64,000 nucleotides of DNA from Trinickia caryophylli (GCF_034424545.1 NZ_CP139971.1:1054001-1118000); one strand, 5' to 3'; positions 8,167-16,064 are shown, numbered from the stretch's first letter. The notes: a model not told the origin generated them from the letters alone. Numbers and translations: made by a program.

Positions 8167-8496
8167 ATGACCGGTGCTTCCAATACGAGCGCTTATGTTT
8201 TCGATGCCCGCGGCATCTCGAAGCGGTTTCGCCACGCGGCCATCTTCGGCGCGCTCGAATCGCTCGACCGCGGCGAAACGATGCGCTTCGTCAACGATCA
8301 CGATCCGATCCCGCTGCTGCATCAGATCCAGTCGCGCTACGGCGATCAGGTCGCCATTGCCTACGTTCAACGCGGCCCCGAGCAGGTGGTGATCGACTTC
8401 TCGGTCACGCCGGCTGCCGGCCAGGCATCCGACGCGGCGAAGGCAGGCGGATGCGGCAGCGGCTCGGGCACGAGCTGCGGATGCAGCGGCGGCTGA
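8167..8496 (+). CDS. DUF2249 protein with Gly/Cys-rich tail
   Basis: 109 residues. 'YVFDARGISKRFRHAAIFGALESLDRGE'-type sequence and 'PIPLLHQIQSRYG' match the DUF2249 (TusA-like fold) family often found beside NO and anaerobic respiration genes. The last ~20 residues are almost only Gly, Ser and Cys (Cys at the positions GGCGSG and SCGCSGG), which looks like a metal-binding or Fe-S donor tail. The ATG at 8167 is 8 bases after GGAG; ATG 8161 is too close to that site. The gene is separated from the NnrS-like gene by 170 bases and may have its own promoter. A second DUF2249 gene lies at 16208. Confidence 0.75.
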   Translation: MTGASNTSAYVFDARGISKRFRHAAIFGALESLDRGETMRFVNDHDPIPLLHQIQSRYGDQVAIAYVQRGPEQVVIDFSVTPAAGQASDAAKAGGCGSGSGTSCGCSGG

Positions 8497-8818
8497 AGCC
8501 GACATAGCCGGAAGCTGGCGCATGATGCGCACGAGCAAGCATGTGCCAGGGCTGGCGGCTTGCAACGGCTGCGGACCTCCGGCAATCGCATCCGCAGCCG
8601 CTAGCTGTGGCAATTTTCGATCGATGCACTTCCAGTTCCAATCCGCTGCAGCGAACGGTGCGTGCCGGGGTCATCATGCAAATGACGGCGCTCAGGCCGG
8701 AAGCGCCGTCAAGCATCTTGTCGCGCAATGCATCCGCTCGCACGGTGTCGAGCAGGGTGGGCGAACAGTGCCTTCATTTCCGCGGCTTCGCGCCGAATCG
8801 TTCGAGCAGGTCCGCACT
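8497..8818. other. Intergenic region without recognisable gene
   Basis: About 320 bases between two converging transcription units. I see only short local palindromes (for example around 8519-8532). No T-tracted hairpin and no coding frame with family features was found. Confidence 0.5.
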
Positions 8819-9820
8819 TCATGAACGCTGTTCAAGCGCATGCAGGTCCACTGGCTCGTCCACGCGCAGTTGATCAACGGCCATCATGAATTCCCATGGG
8901 GTTTCCAGTCGCGATTGTCCCTCTTTCGTAACGTTGGGAAACTCGAATACCACCTTGCGCAGTTTCTCCCGCCGCTGGGCCTGGTGCGGACCGGTGAACA
9001 GTTGGCATGCACCTTCCCACAACAGGGTACGGCCCATCGGATTATGGTCGAAAGTACTCTCGGCAAGATTCGGCAGAACGCTGTTGAAGGTGCGCGAGTC
9101 AGGCTCTTCCTGCCCCTCTGCCGTCATTCTGAGGTTGGGCAAGCACAGTCCGGTGAAAGCGCGTTCGCTCATGAATTGGGCCAAGGTCTGGCCCCCAGGA
9201 CGGGTGATTTCGTCAATGACGTTCTGCAACAGGTCCCTGTCCGGCTGCGAGTGACCGGATTGCGCGAGCGCTGCCCGCAGTTCGTTCCTGACTTCGCCAA
9301 CTTGATCCACGCTGAGCTTCCTGCAAACCGCATCGACCGCCTGAAGATAGCGCCATGCTCCCGCGACCGGCTGCTGTGACTTGCCTACTTCGGGAGAAAC
9401 GGCGCACCGGACGGCAAGCTGCTCCGCCACGTCGCGCACGCGGGCCTTCAGCCCAGGAGCGAGGCTATCGGCCGGATGGTGACGGGCAAGGACGACCTCG
9501 CGCTCGAGCGCGACCGCTTTCATGTCGGCAACGCGTCTCATCTGGCCAGCAGCCAGACGCCCGATATCAGCCAGCGGCCGCTGCGCGGGACTTTCAACGC
9601 GGATTGCTCCACTCGGCAAGCCAACGAGCATGGCATTAGCTGACGTTCGGGGCGTTTCGGCTGAAACACTTGGCGAAACGTGTGTCGAGGACGGATCGGT
9701 TTCGATACCGGATGAAGGGATCTGCTGTGTATCGGATATTCGCATTGCAAGCTGGAGCGACAGGCGCGCGACGTTCTGCTGGCCCGATCGCATCTTTTGT
9801 ATGGAAAAATTGATCACCAT
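8819..9820 (-). CDS. Unrecognised protein, candidate type III secreted effector
   Basis: 333 residues; I do not recognise a family. The first ~65 residues are rich in Ser, Thr, Gln and Pro with few acidic residues ('QQIPSSGIETDPSSTHVSPS'), as in type III secretion signals. The remainder looks soluble and mostly helical, without membrane segments. A clear ribosome site (GGGGAG, 7 bases before the ATG) fixes the start. Codon use and GC content look lower than in the respiratory genes on both sides, which it interrupts, suggesting acquisition. A TTCG-N16-TTCG element lies 41 bases upstream. No chaperone or secretion genes are in the window, so the effector idea is inference. Confidence 0.6.
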   Translation of the reverse strand: MVINFSIQKMRSGQQNVARLSLQLAMRISDTQQIPSSGIETDPSSTHVSPSVSAETPRTSANAMLVGLPSGAIRVESPAQRPLADIGRLAAGQMRRVADMKAVALEREVVLARHHPADSLAPGLKARVRDVAEQLAVRCAVSPEVGKSQQPVAGAWRYLQAVDAVCRKLSVDQVGEVRNELRAALAQSGHSQPDRDLLQNVIDEITRPGGQTLAQFMSERAFTGLCLPNLRMTAEGQEEPDSRTFNSVLPNLAESTFDHNPMGRTLLWEGACQLFTGPHQAQRREKLRKVVFEFPNVTKEGQSRLETPWEFMMAVDQLRVDEPVDLHALEQRS

Positions 9821-9861
9821 AATGATCTCCCCAAGCGCGGAAACCCCATACGTATCGACAG

Positions 9862-9885
9862 CGAATTCCTTAAGCAGGGCGCGAA
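9862..9885 (-). promoter_or_regulatory. hrpII/PIP-box-like element (TTCG-N16-TTCG)
   Basis: On the minus strand TTCG at both ends is separated by exactly 16 bases. This is the pattern bound by HrpB-type AraC activators in Ralstonia and related Burkholderiaceae type III regulons. It sits 41 bases upstream of the candidate effector ATG, which is somewhat close for the usual spacing to the -10. TTCG is common in this genome, so a chance match is possible. Confidence 0.4.
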
Positions 9886-10047
9886 GCGTCGTTCATATCG
9901 CCCCTGAGATTCCGCCAGCGTCGAACGCCCCGGACAACGGTTCCATCCAAACTCGCGGCGCTTGCGCAAGGCGCCGCGCTCACGCCCCCGTTGGGTTCGA
10001 ATCATGACCTTCATGAGCCCCGCCGAGCGGGTGACGATCATCGCTGC

Positions 10048-10061
10048 TTGACTCAAATCAA
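10048..10061. promoter_or_regulatory. FNR/Dnr-type box upstream of nrdD
   Basis: TTGAC-TCAA-ATCAA is a one-mismatch fit to TTGAT-N4-ATCAA. Its centre is about 104 bases upstream of the nrdD start, leaving room for a -41.5 activating position and a leader of about 60 bases. It is the best placed of the four boxes in the window. Confidence 0.7.
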
Positions 10062-10157
10062 GCGAACGACAAAGAACAGACTTGCCGCATTGACGCCACC
10101 ATATCTGGTACGTAGCATCCACTCCAACACAATATATTGCGCGAGAGGGGTGTCACG

Positions 10158-11945
10158 ATGGAGCAACGGAATGCCGTCCAGGGCCGTGCCGGAAAGGCTT
10201 GTCAAACGGAGCGCGCCACGCTCGCCGCGAGCGGCCCTCAGGTCGAAGTCGCCTCGACCATCGACGAATATCTCGAGCAGCAGGACTGGCGCGTCAACGC
10301 CAACGCCAATCAGGGCTATTCGCTCGGCGGTCTGATTCTCAACGTGTCGGGCAAGGTCATCGCCAACTATTGGCTCAGCCACGTCTACTCGGCCGCCGTC
10401 GGCCGGGCGCACCGCGAAGCCGACATTCACATTCACGATCTGGACATGCTCTCGGGCTACTGCGCCGGCTGGTCGCTGCGTACGCTGCTGACCGAAGGTC
10501 TCAACGGCGTGCCCGGCAAAGTGGAATCGTCGCCGCCGCGCCACATGTCGAGCGCCGTCGCGCAGATCGTCAACTTCCTCGGCACGCTGCAAAACGAATG
10601 GGCCGGCGCGCAGGCATTCAGCTCGTTCGATACCTACATGGCGCCCTTCGTGCGCAAGGACAGCCTCAGCTACAAGCAGGTGCGGCAGCACATGCAGGAA
10701 CTCATCTACAACCTCAACGTACCGTCGCGCTGGGGCACGCAGACGCCGTTCACGAACCTGACGTTCGACTGGGTCTGCCCCGAGGATCTGCGCGAGCAGA
10801 TTCCGATGATCGGCGGCGAGGAGATGCCGTTCAGCTATGGCGAGCTGCAGGCCGAGATGGACATGATCAATCAGGCCTATATCGAAGTCATGCAGGCCGG
10901 CGACGCGAAAGGCCGCGTGTTCACGTTTCCTATCCCGACGTACAACATCACGCCGGACTTCGACTGGGAAAGCCCGAACGCCAAGCGTCTTTTCGAAATG
11001 ACGGCGCGCTACGGTCTGCCGTACTTTCAAAACTTCATCAATTCGGAGTTGAAGCCGAACATGATCCGGTCGATGTGCTGCCGGCTTCAGTTGGACTTGC
11101 GCGAGTTGCTCAAGCGCGGCAACGGGCTTTTCGGCTCGGCCGAGCAAACGGGATCGCTCGGTGTCGTCACAGTCAATTGCGCGCGGCTCGGCTATCTGCA
11201 TGCCGGCGACGAAGCGGCCATGCTCGCACGGCTCGACGAATTGCTCGATCTCGGCAAGGAAAGCCTCGAAATCAAGCGCCGGATCATCCAGCAGCACATG
11301 GACAACGGGCTCTTCCCTTATACGCGCCGCTATCTCGGCACGTTGCGCAATCACTTCTCGACGCTCGGCGTAAACGGCATCAACGAGATGATTCGCAACT
11401 TCTCGGCTGACGAGCACGACATTACGAGCGAGTGGGGCCATGCGTTCGCCGTGCGCGTGCTCGATCACGTTCGCGCCCGAATCCTCGAATACCAGGAGGA
11501 AACGGGTCATATGTACAACCTCGAGGCAACGCCGGCCGAAGGCACGACCTACCGTTTCGCCAAGGAAGACCGCAAGCGCTATCCCGACATCCTGCAGGCC
11601 GGCACGCGCGATATGCCGTACTACACGAATTCGTCGCAGTTGCCCGTCGGCTTCACGGACGATCCGTTCGAAGCGCTCGAGCATCAGGACGATCTGCAGC
11701 GCAAATACACGGGCGGCACCGTTCTGCACCTCTACATGACCGAGCCGCTCTCGACACCCGAGGCCTGCAGCTCGCTCGTGCGCCGCACGCTCGAGCGCTT
11801 TTCTCTGCCCTATATCACCGTGACGCCGACGTTCTCGATCTGCCCGAAGCACGGCTATCTCGCCGGCCGCCACGAATTCTGTCCCAAGTGCGATGAAGAA
11901 ATCGTTCATCGCAAGCTGTCTCAACTTCAAACCGAGGAGTCCTGA
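10158..11945 (+). CDS. nrdD: Anaerobic (class III) ribonucleoside-triphosphate reductase, catalytic part lacking the glycyl-radical domain
   Basis: 595 residues. Reduces ribonucleoside triphosphates to dNTPs without oxygen. The barrel carries the 'HIHDLDMLSGYCAGWSL' region (Cys102, probable active-site Cys), the 'MCCRLQLDLREL' stretch and 'GSLGVVTVNCARLGY'. Near the end is the zinc site 'CPKHGYLAGRHEFCPKC' (Cys562, His565, Cys575, Cys578). The protein stops 17 residues after that site, before the glycyl-radical loop that unsplit NrdD proteins carry. That loop is encoded in the same frame at 11949-12176 after a TGA. GAGGGG precedes the ATG. An FNR-type box lies upstream. Confidence 0.93.
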   Translation: MEQRNAVQGRAGKACQTERATLAASGPQVEVASTIDEYLEQQDWRVNANANQGYSLGGLILNVSGKVIANYWLSHVYSAAVGRAHREADIHIHDLDMLSGYCAGWSLRTLLTEGLNGVPGKVESSPPRHMSSAVAQIVNFLGTLQNEWAGAQAFSSFDTYMAPFVRKDSLSYKQVRQHMQELIYNLNVPSRWGTQTPFTNLTFDWVCPEDLREQIPMIGGEEMPFSYGELQAEMDMINQAYIEVMQAGDAKGRVFTFPIPTYNITPDFDWESPNAKRLFEMTARYGLPYFQNFINSELKPNMIRSMCCRLQLDLRELLKRGNGLFGSAEQTGSLGVVTVNCARLGYLHAGDEAAMLARLDELLDLGKESLEIKRRIIQQHMDNGLFPYTRRYLGTLRNHFSTLGVNGINEMIRNFSADEHDITSEWGHAFAVRVLDHVRARILEYQEETGHMYNLEATPAEGTTYRFAKEDRKRYPDILQAGTRDMPYYTNSSQLPVGFTDDPFEALEHQDDLQRKYTGGTVLHLYMTEPLSTPEACSSLVRRTLERFSLPYITVTPTFSICPKHGYLAGRHEFCPKCDEEIVHRKLSQLQTEES

Positions 11946-11948
11946 ACC

Positions 11949-12176
11949 ATGACGATCGACCGCATCCAAGCAGCCCCCGCCGCCCGCATCGCGCTCGCCG
12001 ACGAAGAACGGCAACCGTGCGAAATCTGGACGCGCGTGATGGGTTATCACCGGCCGGTATCGTCGTTCAACACCGGCAAGAAAGGCGAATTCCACGAGCG
12101 CAAGTACTTCGTCGAAGCGCGCACGGCCGTGGCCGCCGCGCCATGCGACGAAGAGGAGATCTCGCTTGCGGCCTGA
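11949..12176 (+). CDS. nrdD: Separate glycyl-radical domain of the class III ribonucleotide reductase
   Basis: 75 residues containing the NrdD C-terminal signature 'RVMGYHRPVSSFNTGKKGEF', with Gly32 as candidate radical glycine. It is in the same frame as the preceding nrdD part, separated by one TGA and one ACC codon. GAGGAG, ending 11 bases before its ATG, gives it its own ribosome site, so it is probably made as an independent subunit that docks on the catalytic part, as GrcA/YfiD does for pyruvate formate-lyase. Alternatives are stop-codon read-through or a recent nonsense mutation in the linker. The 3' end overlaps the nrdG start. Confidence 0.85.
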   Translation: MTIDRIQAAPAARIALADEERQPCEIWTRVMGYHRPVSSFNTGKKGEFHERKYFVEARTAVAAAPCDEEEISLAA

Positions 12177-12912
12177 GTGCTTCGAAGCCTCGCGCGTGCA
12201 GGAGCTGAACCGGCCCCGCCTGCTCAAAGTGGGCGGGGTCGTGCCGTTCACCGCCACCGACTACCCCGGCAAGCTGGCCGCCGTGGTCTTCGTGCAAGGG
12301 TGCCCGTGGCGGTGCGGGTATTGCCACAATCCGCACCTGCAGCCGCGCACGAAGACGGGTGCCGTCGAATGGCAGCATGTCGTGCGTTTTCTCAGGCGGC
12401 GCGTGGGGCTCGTCGATGCGGTGGTGTTCAGCGGCGGCGAACCGACCGCCGACCCCGCCATCGTCGAGGCGATACGCGAAGTACGCGCCTTGGGCTTCGC
12501 AATCGGGCTTCACAGTGGTGGCACGCATCCGAACCGGTTTGCAGCGGTTCTGCCCTTGGTCGACTGGGTCGGCCTCGACATCAAGGCACCTTTCGACGAT
12601 TACGAACGCGTCACGCGTATCCGCGGCAGCGGCGAGCCTGCGCGGCGATGCCTGGAGACACTGCTCGCCAGCGGCGTCGATTACGAATGCCGCACGACGC
12701 TCCATCCCGGTCTGCTGCCGGAAGACGATATTCTGCGGCTCGCCGGCACGCTTGCCGACATGGGCGTGAAGCGCTACGCGTTACAGATCTTTCGCAAGGA
12801 AGGATGCCGCGACGATGCGCTCAATGCCGCCCTCACCCGCGGCTACCCGAGCGAAGCGCTCGTCGCTGCAGTGGGCCGCCGGTTTCCCGAGTTCACGGTA
12901 CGGCGCGGCTGA
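12166..12912 (+). CDS. nrdG: Anaerobic ribonucleotide reductase activating protein (radical SAM)
   Basis: 248 residues. Uses SAM and a [4Fe-4S] cluster to put the glycyl radical on NrdD. The radical SAM motif is 'CPWRCGYC' (Cys46, Cys50, Cys53), preceded by the 'FTATDYPGKLAAVVFVQG' strand, with 'FSGGEPT' (SAM-binding GGE) further on. It resembles the NrdG2 subfamily. The start is the TTG at 12166, 8 bases after AGAGGAG and overlapping the end of the glycyl-radical ORF by 11 bases, so translation is probably coupled. It closes the nrdD-nrdD'-nrdG operon. Confidence 0.9.
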   Translation: MRPECFEASRVQELNRPRLLKVGGVVPFTATDYPGKLAAVVFVQGCPWRCGYCHNPHLQPRTKTGAVEWQHVVRFLRRRVGLVDAVVFSGGEPTADPAIVEAIREVRALGFAIGLHSGGTHPNRFAAVLPLVDWVGLDIKAPFDDYERVTRIRGSGEPARRCLETLLASGVDYECRTTLHPGLLPEDDILRLAGTLADMGVKRYALQIFRKEGCRDDALNAALTRGYPSEALVAAVGRRFPEFTVRRG

Positions 12913-12919
12913 GACACCA

Positions 12920-12936
12920 TGCGCGCGCTGCGCGCA
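12920..12936. terminator. Short hairpin between converging nrdG and DGC-protein genes
   Basis: TGCGCGC / GCGCGCA with a 3-base loop lies just after the nrdG stop, in the 70-base convergent gap. There is no T-run on either strand. It could act as a weak bidirectional terminator. Confidence 0.3.
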
Positions 12937-12982
12937 ATGGCGGGATGAGGCCGCTCTTGTGCCCGCCTCCCGGCGCTCCAAC

Positions 12983-13378
12983 TCACGCGCCCGACGCTTC
13001 CTCATCGGCCTCCATCGTTACGGCGACTTCGAGCACGCTCGTAAGGATACGCTGCGCCTCGTCGTGATCGAAGTCGGCATGGAACCGCTTTTTCACGCCG
13101 CGATCGGCCAGTTGTACATGCTCGTCGGCCGCAATGCCGTGCCGCTCGAGCGATTTTTTCACGCAGACGAGCGGACAACCGTCGATGGCGATGATCGGGC
13201 GCCCCGAATGTGCCACCTTGAGCAGCGCGGGCACGTCGCCGCCCACGCCGGCGATGCACGACATCTCCGCCGCGCCGCGGCGATCGAGTTGCACCGCTAC
13301 GTAGTTGGCCATCTGGGCAGCGCTCGAGCACCCCGAGCACGCGTAGACGAGCGGTAAGGACTTCGAATCGTCAGCCAT
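12983..13378 (-). CDS. DGC-domain putative zinc/metal-binding protein in the ubiUVT operon
   Basis: 131 residues. It has the DGC-family signature 'DGCPLVC' (Asp66-Gly67-Cys68, Cys72) and an N-terminal 'YACSGCSSAAQ' (Cys14, Cys17), with Cys41 between. These cysteines suggest a zinc or Fe-S site. Members are uncharacterised small proteins often found near anaerobic or metal genes. AGGAGG stands 7 bases before the ATG. It is the last gene of ubiU-ubiV-ubiT on this strand, 128 bases after ubiT, which suggests a role in oxygen-independent ubiquinone synthesis or its Fe-S maturation; this is inference from position. Confidence 0.75.
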   Translation of the reverse strand: MADDSKSLPLVYACSGCSSAAQMANYVAVQLDRRGAAEMSCIAGVGGDVPALLKVAHSGRPIIAIDGCPLVCVKKSLERHGIAADEHVQLADRGVKKRFHADFDHDEAQRILTSVLEVAVTMEADEEASGA

Positions 13379-13506
13379 GCCGTTTCCTCCTGTGCACGAA
13401 CACTCCGTGCGTGTTGCCTTGCGGGTTTCCCGCGTATTCCCGGCCGCGTGGGCGGCCATCCGCCGGTTCGCGCCGCCGTGATGCTGCCGCAGGGCCCTGT
13501 GCGGCC

Positions 13507-13971
13507 TTACTGCTGTGCGGCCCCGCGCCGGAACATTTTCGCGGGTGCGAAACGTTCGAGCGAGAGCAGCGACCAATCGAGGGCGTCGAGCGAATTCTTC
13601 ACGATCAGCCCCAGTTCGGTATCGCCCTCCATCGTCAGCCGGCGGCTGAAGAAAAGCGTGTCCGGATCTTCGGCGCGGCGCGCCAGCAGCATGAAGTCGT
13701 AGGCATTCGCGCCGATCGTGAGTGCGACCTCGCCGCGATGACGCGCGGGCCGGAACGTGCCGCCGGTGCAGACGAAATCGAACGCCAGCCGGGCGTCGCG
13801 CACCTCGATGCGCAGCGCCTTGCCCTCGAGCAGGGCCATCGCATCGGCCGGCAAATGCCGTGTCAACGTGAGATTGAGGCCGCCGACGAACAGCACGGAC
13901 CCGGGAAAGGGCGGCAGCTTCGACAGCACCTTGCCGACGAATCCCGGCAATGCGAATGCGGCATCGGTCAT
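13507..13971 (-). CDS. ubiT: UbiT, SCP2-type lipid carrier for O2-independent ubiquinone synthesis
   Basis: 154 residues with an SCP2 sterol-carrier fold ('ALLEGKALRIEVRDARLAFDF', later 'ANAYDFMLLARRAEDPDTLF'). UbiT is the anaerobic counterpart of UbiJ: it binds the hydrophobic quinone precursor for the hydroxylation steps done without O2. The ATG at 13971 follows AGGAG by 7 bases; a TTG one codon earlier is less likely. It starts 18 bases after the ubiV stop. The assignment rests on both the domain and the ubiU-ubiV neighbours. Confidence 0.88.
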   Translation of the reverse strand: MTDAAFALPGFVGKVLSKLPPFPGSVLFVGGLNLTLTRHLPADAMALLEGKALRIEVRDARLAFDFVCTGGTFRPARHRGEVALTIGANAYDFMLLARRAEDPDTLFFSRRLTMEGDTELGLIVKNSLDALDWSLLSLERFAPAKMFRRGAAQQ

Positions 13972-13989
13972 CAAATACTCCTTGTGAGG

Positions 13990-14877
13990 TCAGCCCGCGT
14001 GGCGAGCGAGGCCGGCCATGCCGTGCCAATAGCCGTCGCAATGCGCCTGCGGCATCAGTCCGTTCATCGACGAAAGTGCTTCGCCTGCGTCGAGGCGGCC
14101 ATCGACAACCTCCCGGAACAGCGTGGCGATTTCGCCCATATGCTGCGATTGCGGGCTCAACCGCAGAACGTCGACGCCGAGCGATCGCATTTCGTCGATC
14201 GATTCGACGAGATTGCACACGCGCGCCGACTGCGTGGAGATGCCGTTGAAGACGAGGAACGCCTCGCCCTCGCGCGTGTTGAGTTGCAACCCGTCGGGGT
14301 GCTCGAGGCAAACGTATTGGCAGTTGTCGCGCGGCAGGTTGCGATGGCGTGCTGTGAAGCAGCGCGCAGAGAATGCGAGCGGCATGCGGCCGTAGGCGAA
14401 AACTTCGGTTTCGATGCCTGACGGGCGATCGGCCAGGATTTGCGCCAACCCGTCACGGCTCATTTCGAGCGGCGCGACCCATCGCTTCGCGCCGAGTTCG
14501 GCCAGCAGCGCCAGCGTGGGTGGGTTGTACACGTTGATCCAGGGGCCTGCCACGAACGGCGCGCCCTGCACACAGTGCACGGCGCCCATGTCGTTGGCCT
14601 CGACGGCGTAGCGTCCGTTTCCCGCCACCTGCCGCAGCGTGGTGAGATCCTTGCCAGATTCGAGCAGCACCTGCGTCGAGAGCACGACCTCCTTGCCTGC
14701 TTGCGCAAGCATGGCCGCGATCTCGATCCAGTCCGCCAGGCGAAGCTCGTGGCGACGCGAGCAGACTGTCTCGCCGAGGTAAACGATGTCGACAGGTGCG
14801 CTGCTCATCGCCTCGTAAAACTGCAAGGTCGCGATGCGCGACCAATAGTATTGAAGGGGGCCCAATGCGATTTTCAC
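13990..14877 (-). CDS. ubiV: UbiV, U32-peptidase-like Fe-S subunit of the anaerobic ubiquinone hydroxylase
   Basis: 295 residues from a GTG start ('KIALGPLQYYW' follows), the same length as characterised UbiV. Cys39, Cys173, Cys186 and Cys190 match in spacing the four [4Fe-4S] ligands known for E. coli UbiV. With UbiU it catalyses O2-independent hydroxylations of the ubiquinone ring, using prephenate as oxygen donor. I chose GTG 14877 (GGAG upstream) rather than the ATG at 14946, because that start would overlap ubiU and add a tail absent from the family. Confidence 0.92.
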   Translation of the reverse strand: MKIALGPLQYYWSRIATLQFYEAMSSAPVDIVYLGETVCSRRHELRLADWIEIAAMLAQAGKEVVLSTQVLLESGKDLTTLRQVAGNGRYAVEANDMGAVHCVQGAPFVAGPWINVYNPPTLALLAELGAKRWVAPLEMSRDGLAQILADRPSGIETEVFAYGRMPLAFSARCFTARHRNLPRDNCQYVCLEHPDGLQLNTREGEAFLVFNGISTQSARVCNLVESIDEMRSLGVDVLRLSPQSQHMGEIATLFREVVDGRLDAGEALSSMNGLMPQAHCDGYWHGMAGLARHAG

Positions 14878-14920
14878 TATGCCGGCTCCAGCTCGCGGGC
14901 GCTTGCGTGCGCCCGCTTCG

Positions 14921-15955
14921 TCATTTCCATGGGCGGTGGTAGGCACCGAGCGTGTGCTGCTGGCCTTCCGCCACTTTGTCGAGGCCCGCCATCCACGTGG
15001 TTTTCACGCTGTAGCGCTGCGCGTTGGCGAGACACTGATCGATCGCCTCGCGCCACACGCGCGTCACCTGCGCCACATAGGCGGGGCTGCGCTGCCGCCC
15101 TTCGATCTTGATCGCGCGCACGCCGATCTGCCTGAGGCGAGGGAGAAGCTCGAGCGTATTGAGGCTCGTCGGCTCTTCGATCGCGTAATAGTGCTCGTCG
15201 GCCACCTCGAAGCGGCCCTTGCAGATCGTCGGATAGCCGGCGTTCTCGTCGTCGGCGTAGCGATCGATGAGCACGCCGTTCAGGCGCGAATCCATGCCCT
15301 CGTCGCTCTTTTGCCAACGCACGAACTTGGCGGGCGAACATACGCCGTGCGTATTAGGCGATTCGCCCGTGACATACGACGAGAGCGCACACCGTCCTTC
15401 CACCATGACGCACAGGCTGCCGAATCCGAACACCTCGATTTCGACCGCCGTGTTCTCCGTCACCTGCTCGACCTGCGTGAGCGATAGCACGCGCGGCAGC
15501 ACGGCACGGTTGATACCGAACTGCTCGTGATAGAAATTGATGGCCTCGTAGTTGGTTGCCGAGCCTTGCACCGACAGATGCAGCCTCAATTGCGGATAGC
15601 GGTCGCGCGCATAGCGCATGAGGCCGGCATCGGCCATGATCACGGCATCTATCTGCGAGCGCGCCGCACGGTCGACTGCCTCGCGCCAGATCGTCCATGC
15701 GTTCGGCTGCGGGTAGGTATTGAGCGCGAGAAAGACTTTCCTGCCTTTGTCATGGGCATAGTCGATACCCGTTCGAATGGCCTTCTCGTCGAAATTGAGG
15801 CCCGCGAAATTGCGCGCATTGGTGGCGTCGCGAAACCCGAGATACACACAGTCCGCGCCGTTGTCGATCGCAGCCTTCAGCGCAGGCAGGCTGCCTGCCG
15901 GGCAAACGAGCTCGATCGGCGGCGAATCGTTGCTTGTCGTATTGCTTGGCGTCAT
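14921..15955 (-). CDS. ubiU: UbiU, U32-peptidase-like Fe-S subunit of the anaerobic ubiquinone hydroxylase
   Basis: 344 residues, against about 331 in E. coli; the extra residues are an N-terminal Ser/Thr/Asn-rich leader before 'IELVCPAGSLPALKAAI'. Cys182, Cys189, Cys206 and Cys245 have the 7-17-39 spacing of the known UbiU cluster ligands. It forms a heterodimer with UbiV. ATG 15955 is preferred; an in-frame ATG at 15979 adds eight unsupported residues. It heads the ubiU-ubiV-ubiT-DGC operon. An FNR-type box 110 bases upstream (16065-16078) should drive it under low O2. Confidence 0.92.
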   Translation of the reverse strand: MTPSNTTSNDSPPIELVCPAGSLPALKAAIDNGADCVYLGFRDATNARNFAGLNFDEKAIRTGIDYAHDKGRKVFLALNTYPQPNAWTIWREAVDRAARSQIDAVIMADAGLMRYARDRYPQLRLHLSVQGSATNYEAINFYHEQFGINRAVLPRVLSLTQVEQVTENTAVEIEVFGFGSLCVMVEGRCALSSYVTGESPNTHGVCSPAKFVRWQKSDEGMDSRLNGVLIDRYADDENAGYPTICKGRFEVADEHYYAIEEPTSLNTLELLPRLRQIGVRAIKIEGRQRSPAYVAQVTRVWREAIDQCLANAQRYSVKTTWMAGLDKVAEGQQHTLGAYHRPWK

Positions 15956-16064
15956 AAGTCCATTACGGTCCTTGCCCATCGGCGCCGCGCGCATCGCCCA
16001 TGCAAGCGACGCCCCGCGGCTTCCGGGCGGAACGCCAGTGTGCAACCCGCAAGCCGCAATCGCC

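Noticed and set aside
11943..11945. TGA in nrdD as a selenocysteine codon
   Set aside because: No obvious SECIS-like hairpin follows and the downstream ORF has its own Shine-Dalgarno; class III reductases are not known to need Sec at this place. Kept only as an alternative in the split-gene finding.
12166..12912. Pyruvate formate-lyase activase
   Set aside because: The radical SAM activase is coupled to the ribonucleotide reductase glycyl-radical ORF and no PflB-like gene is present.
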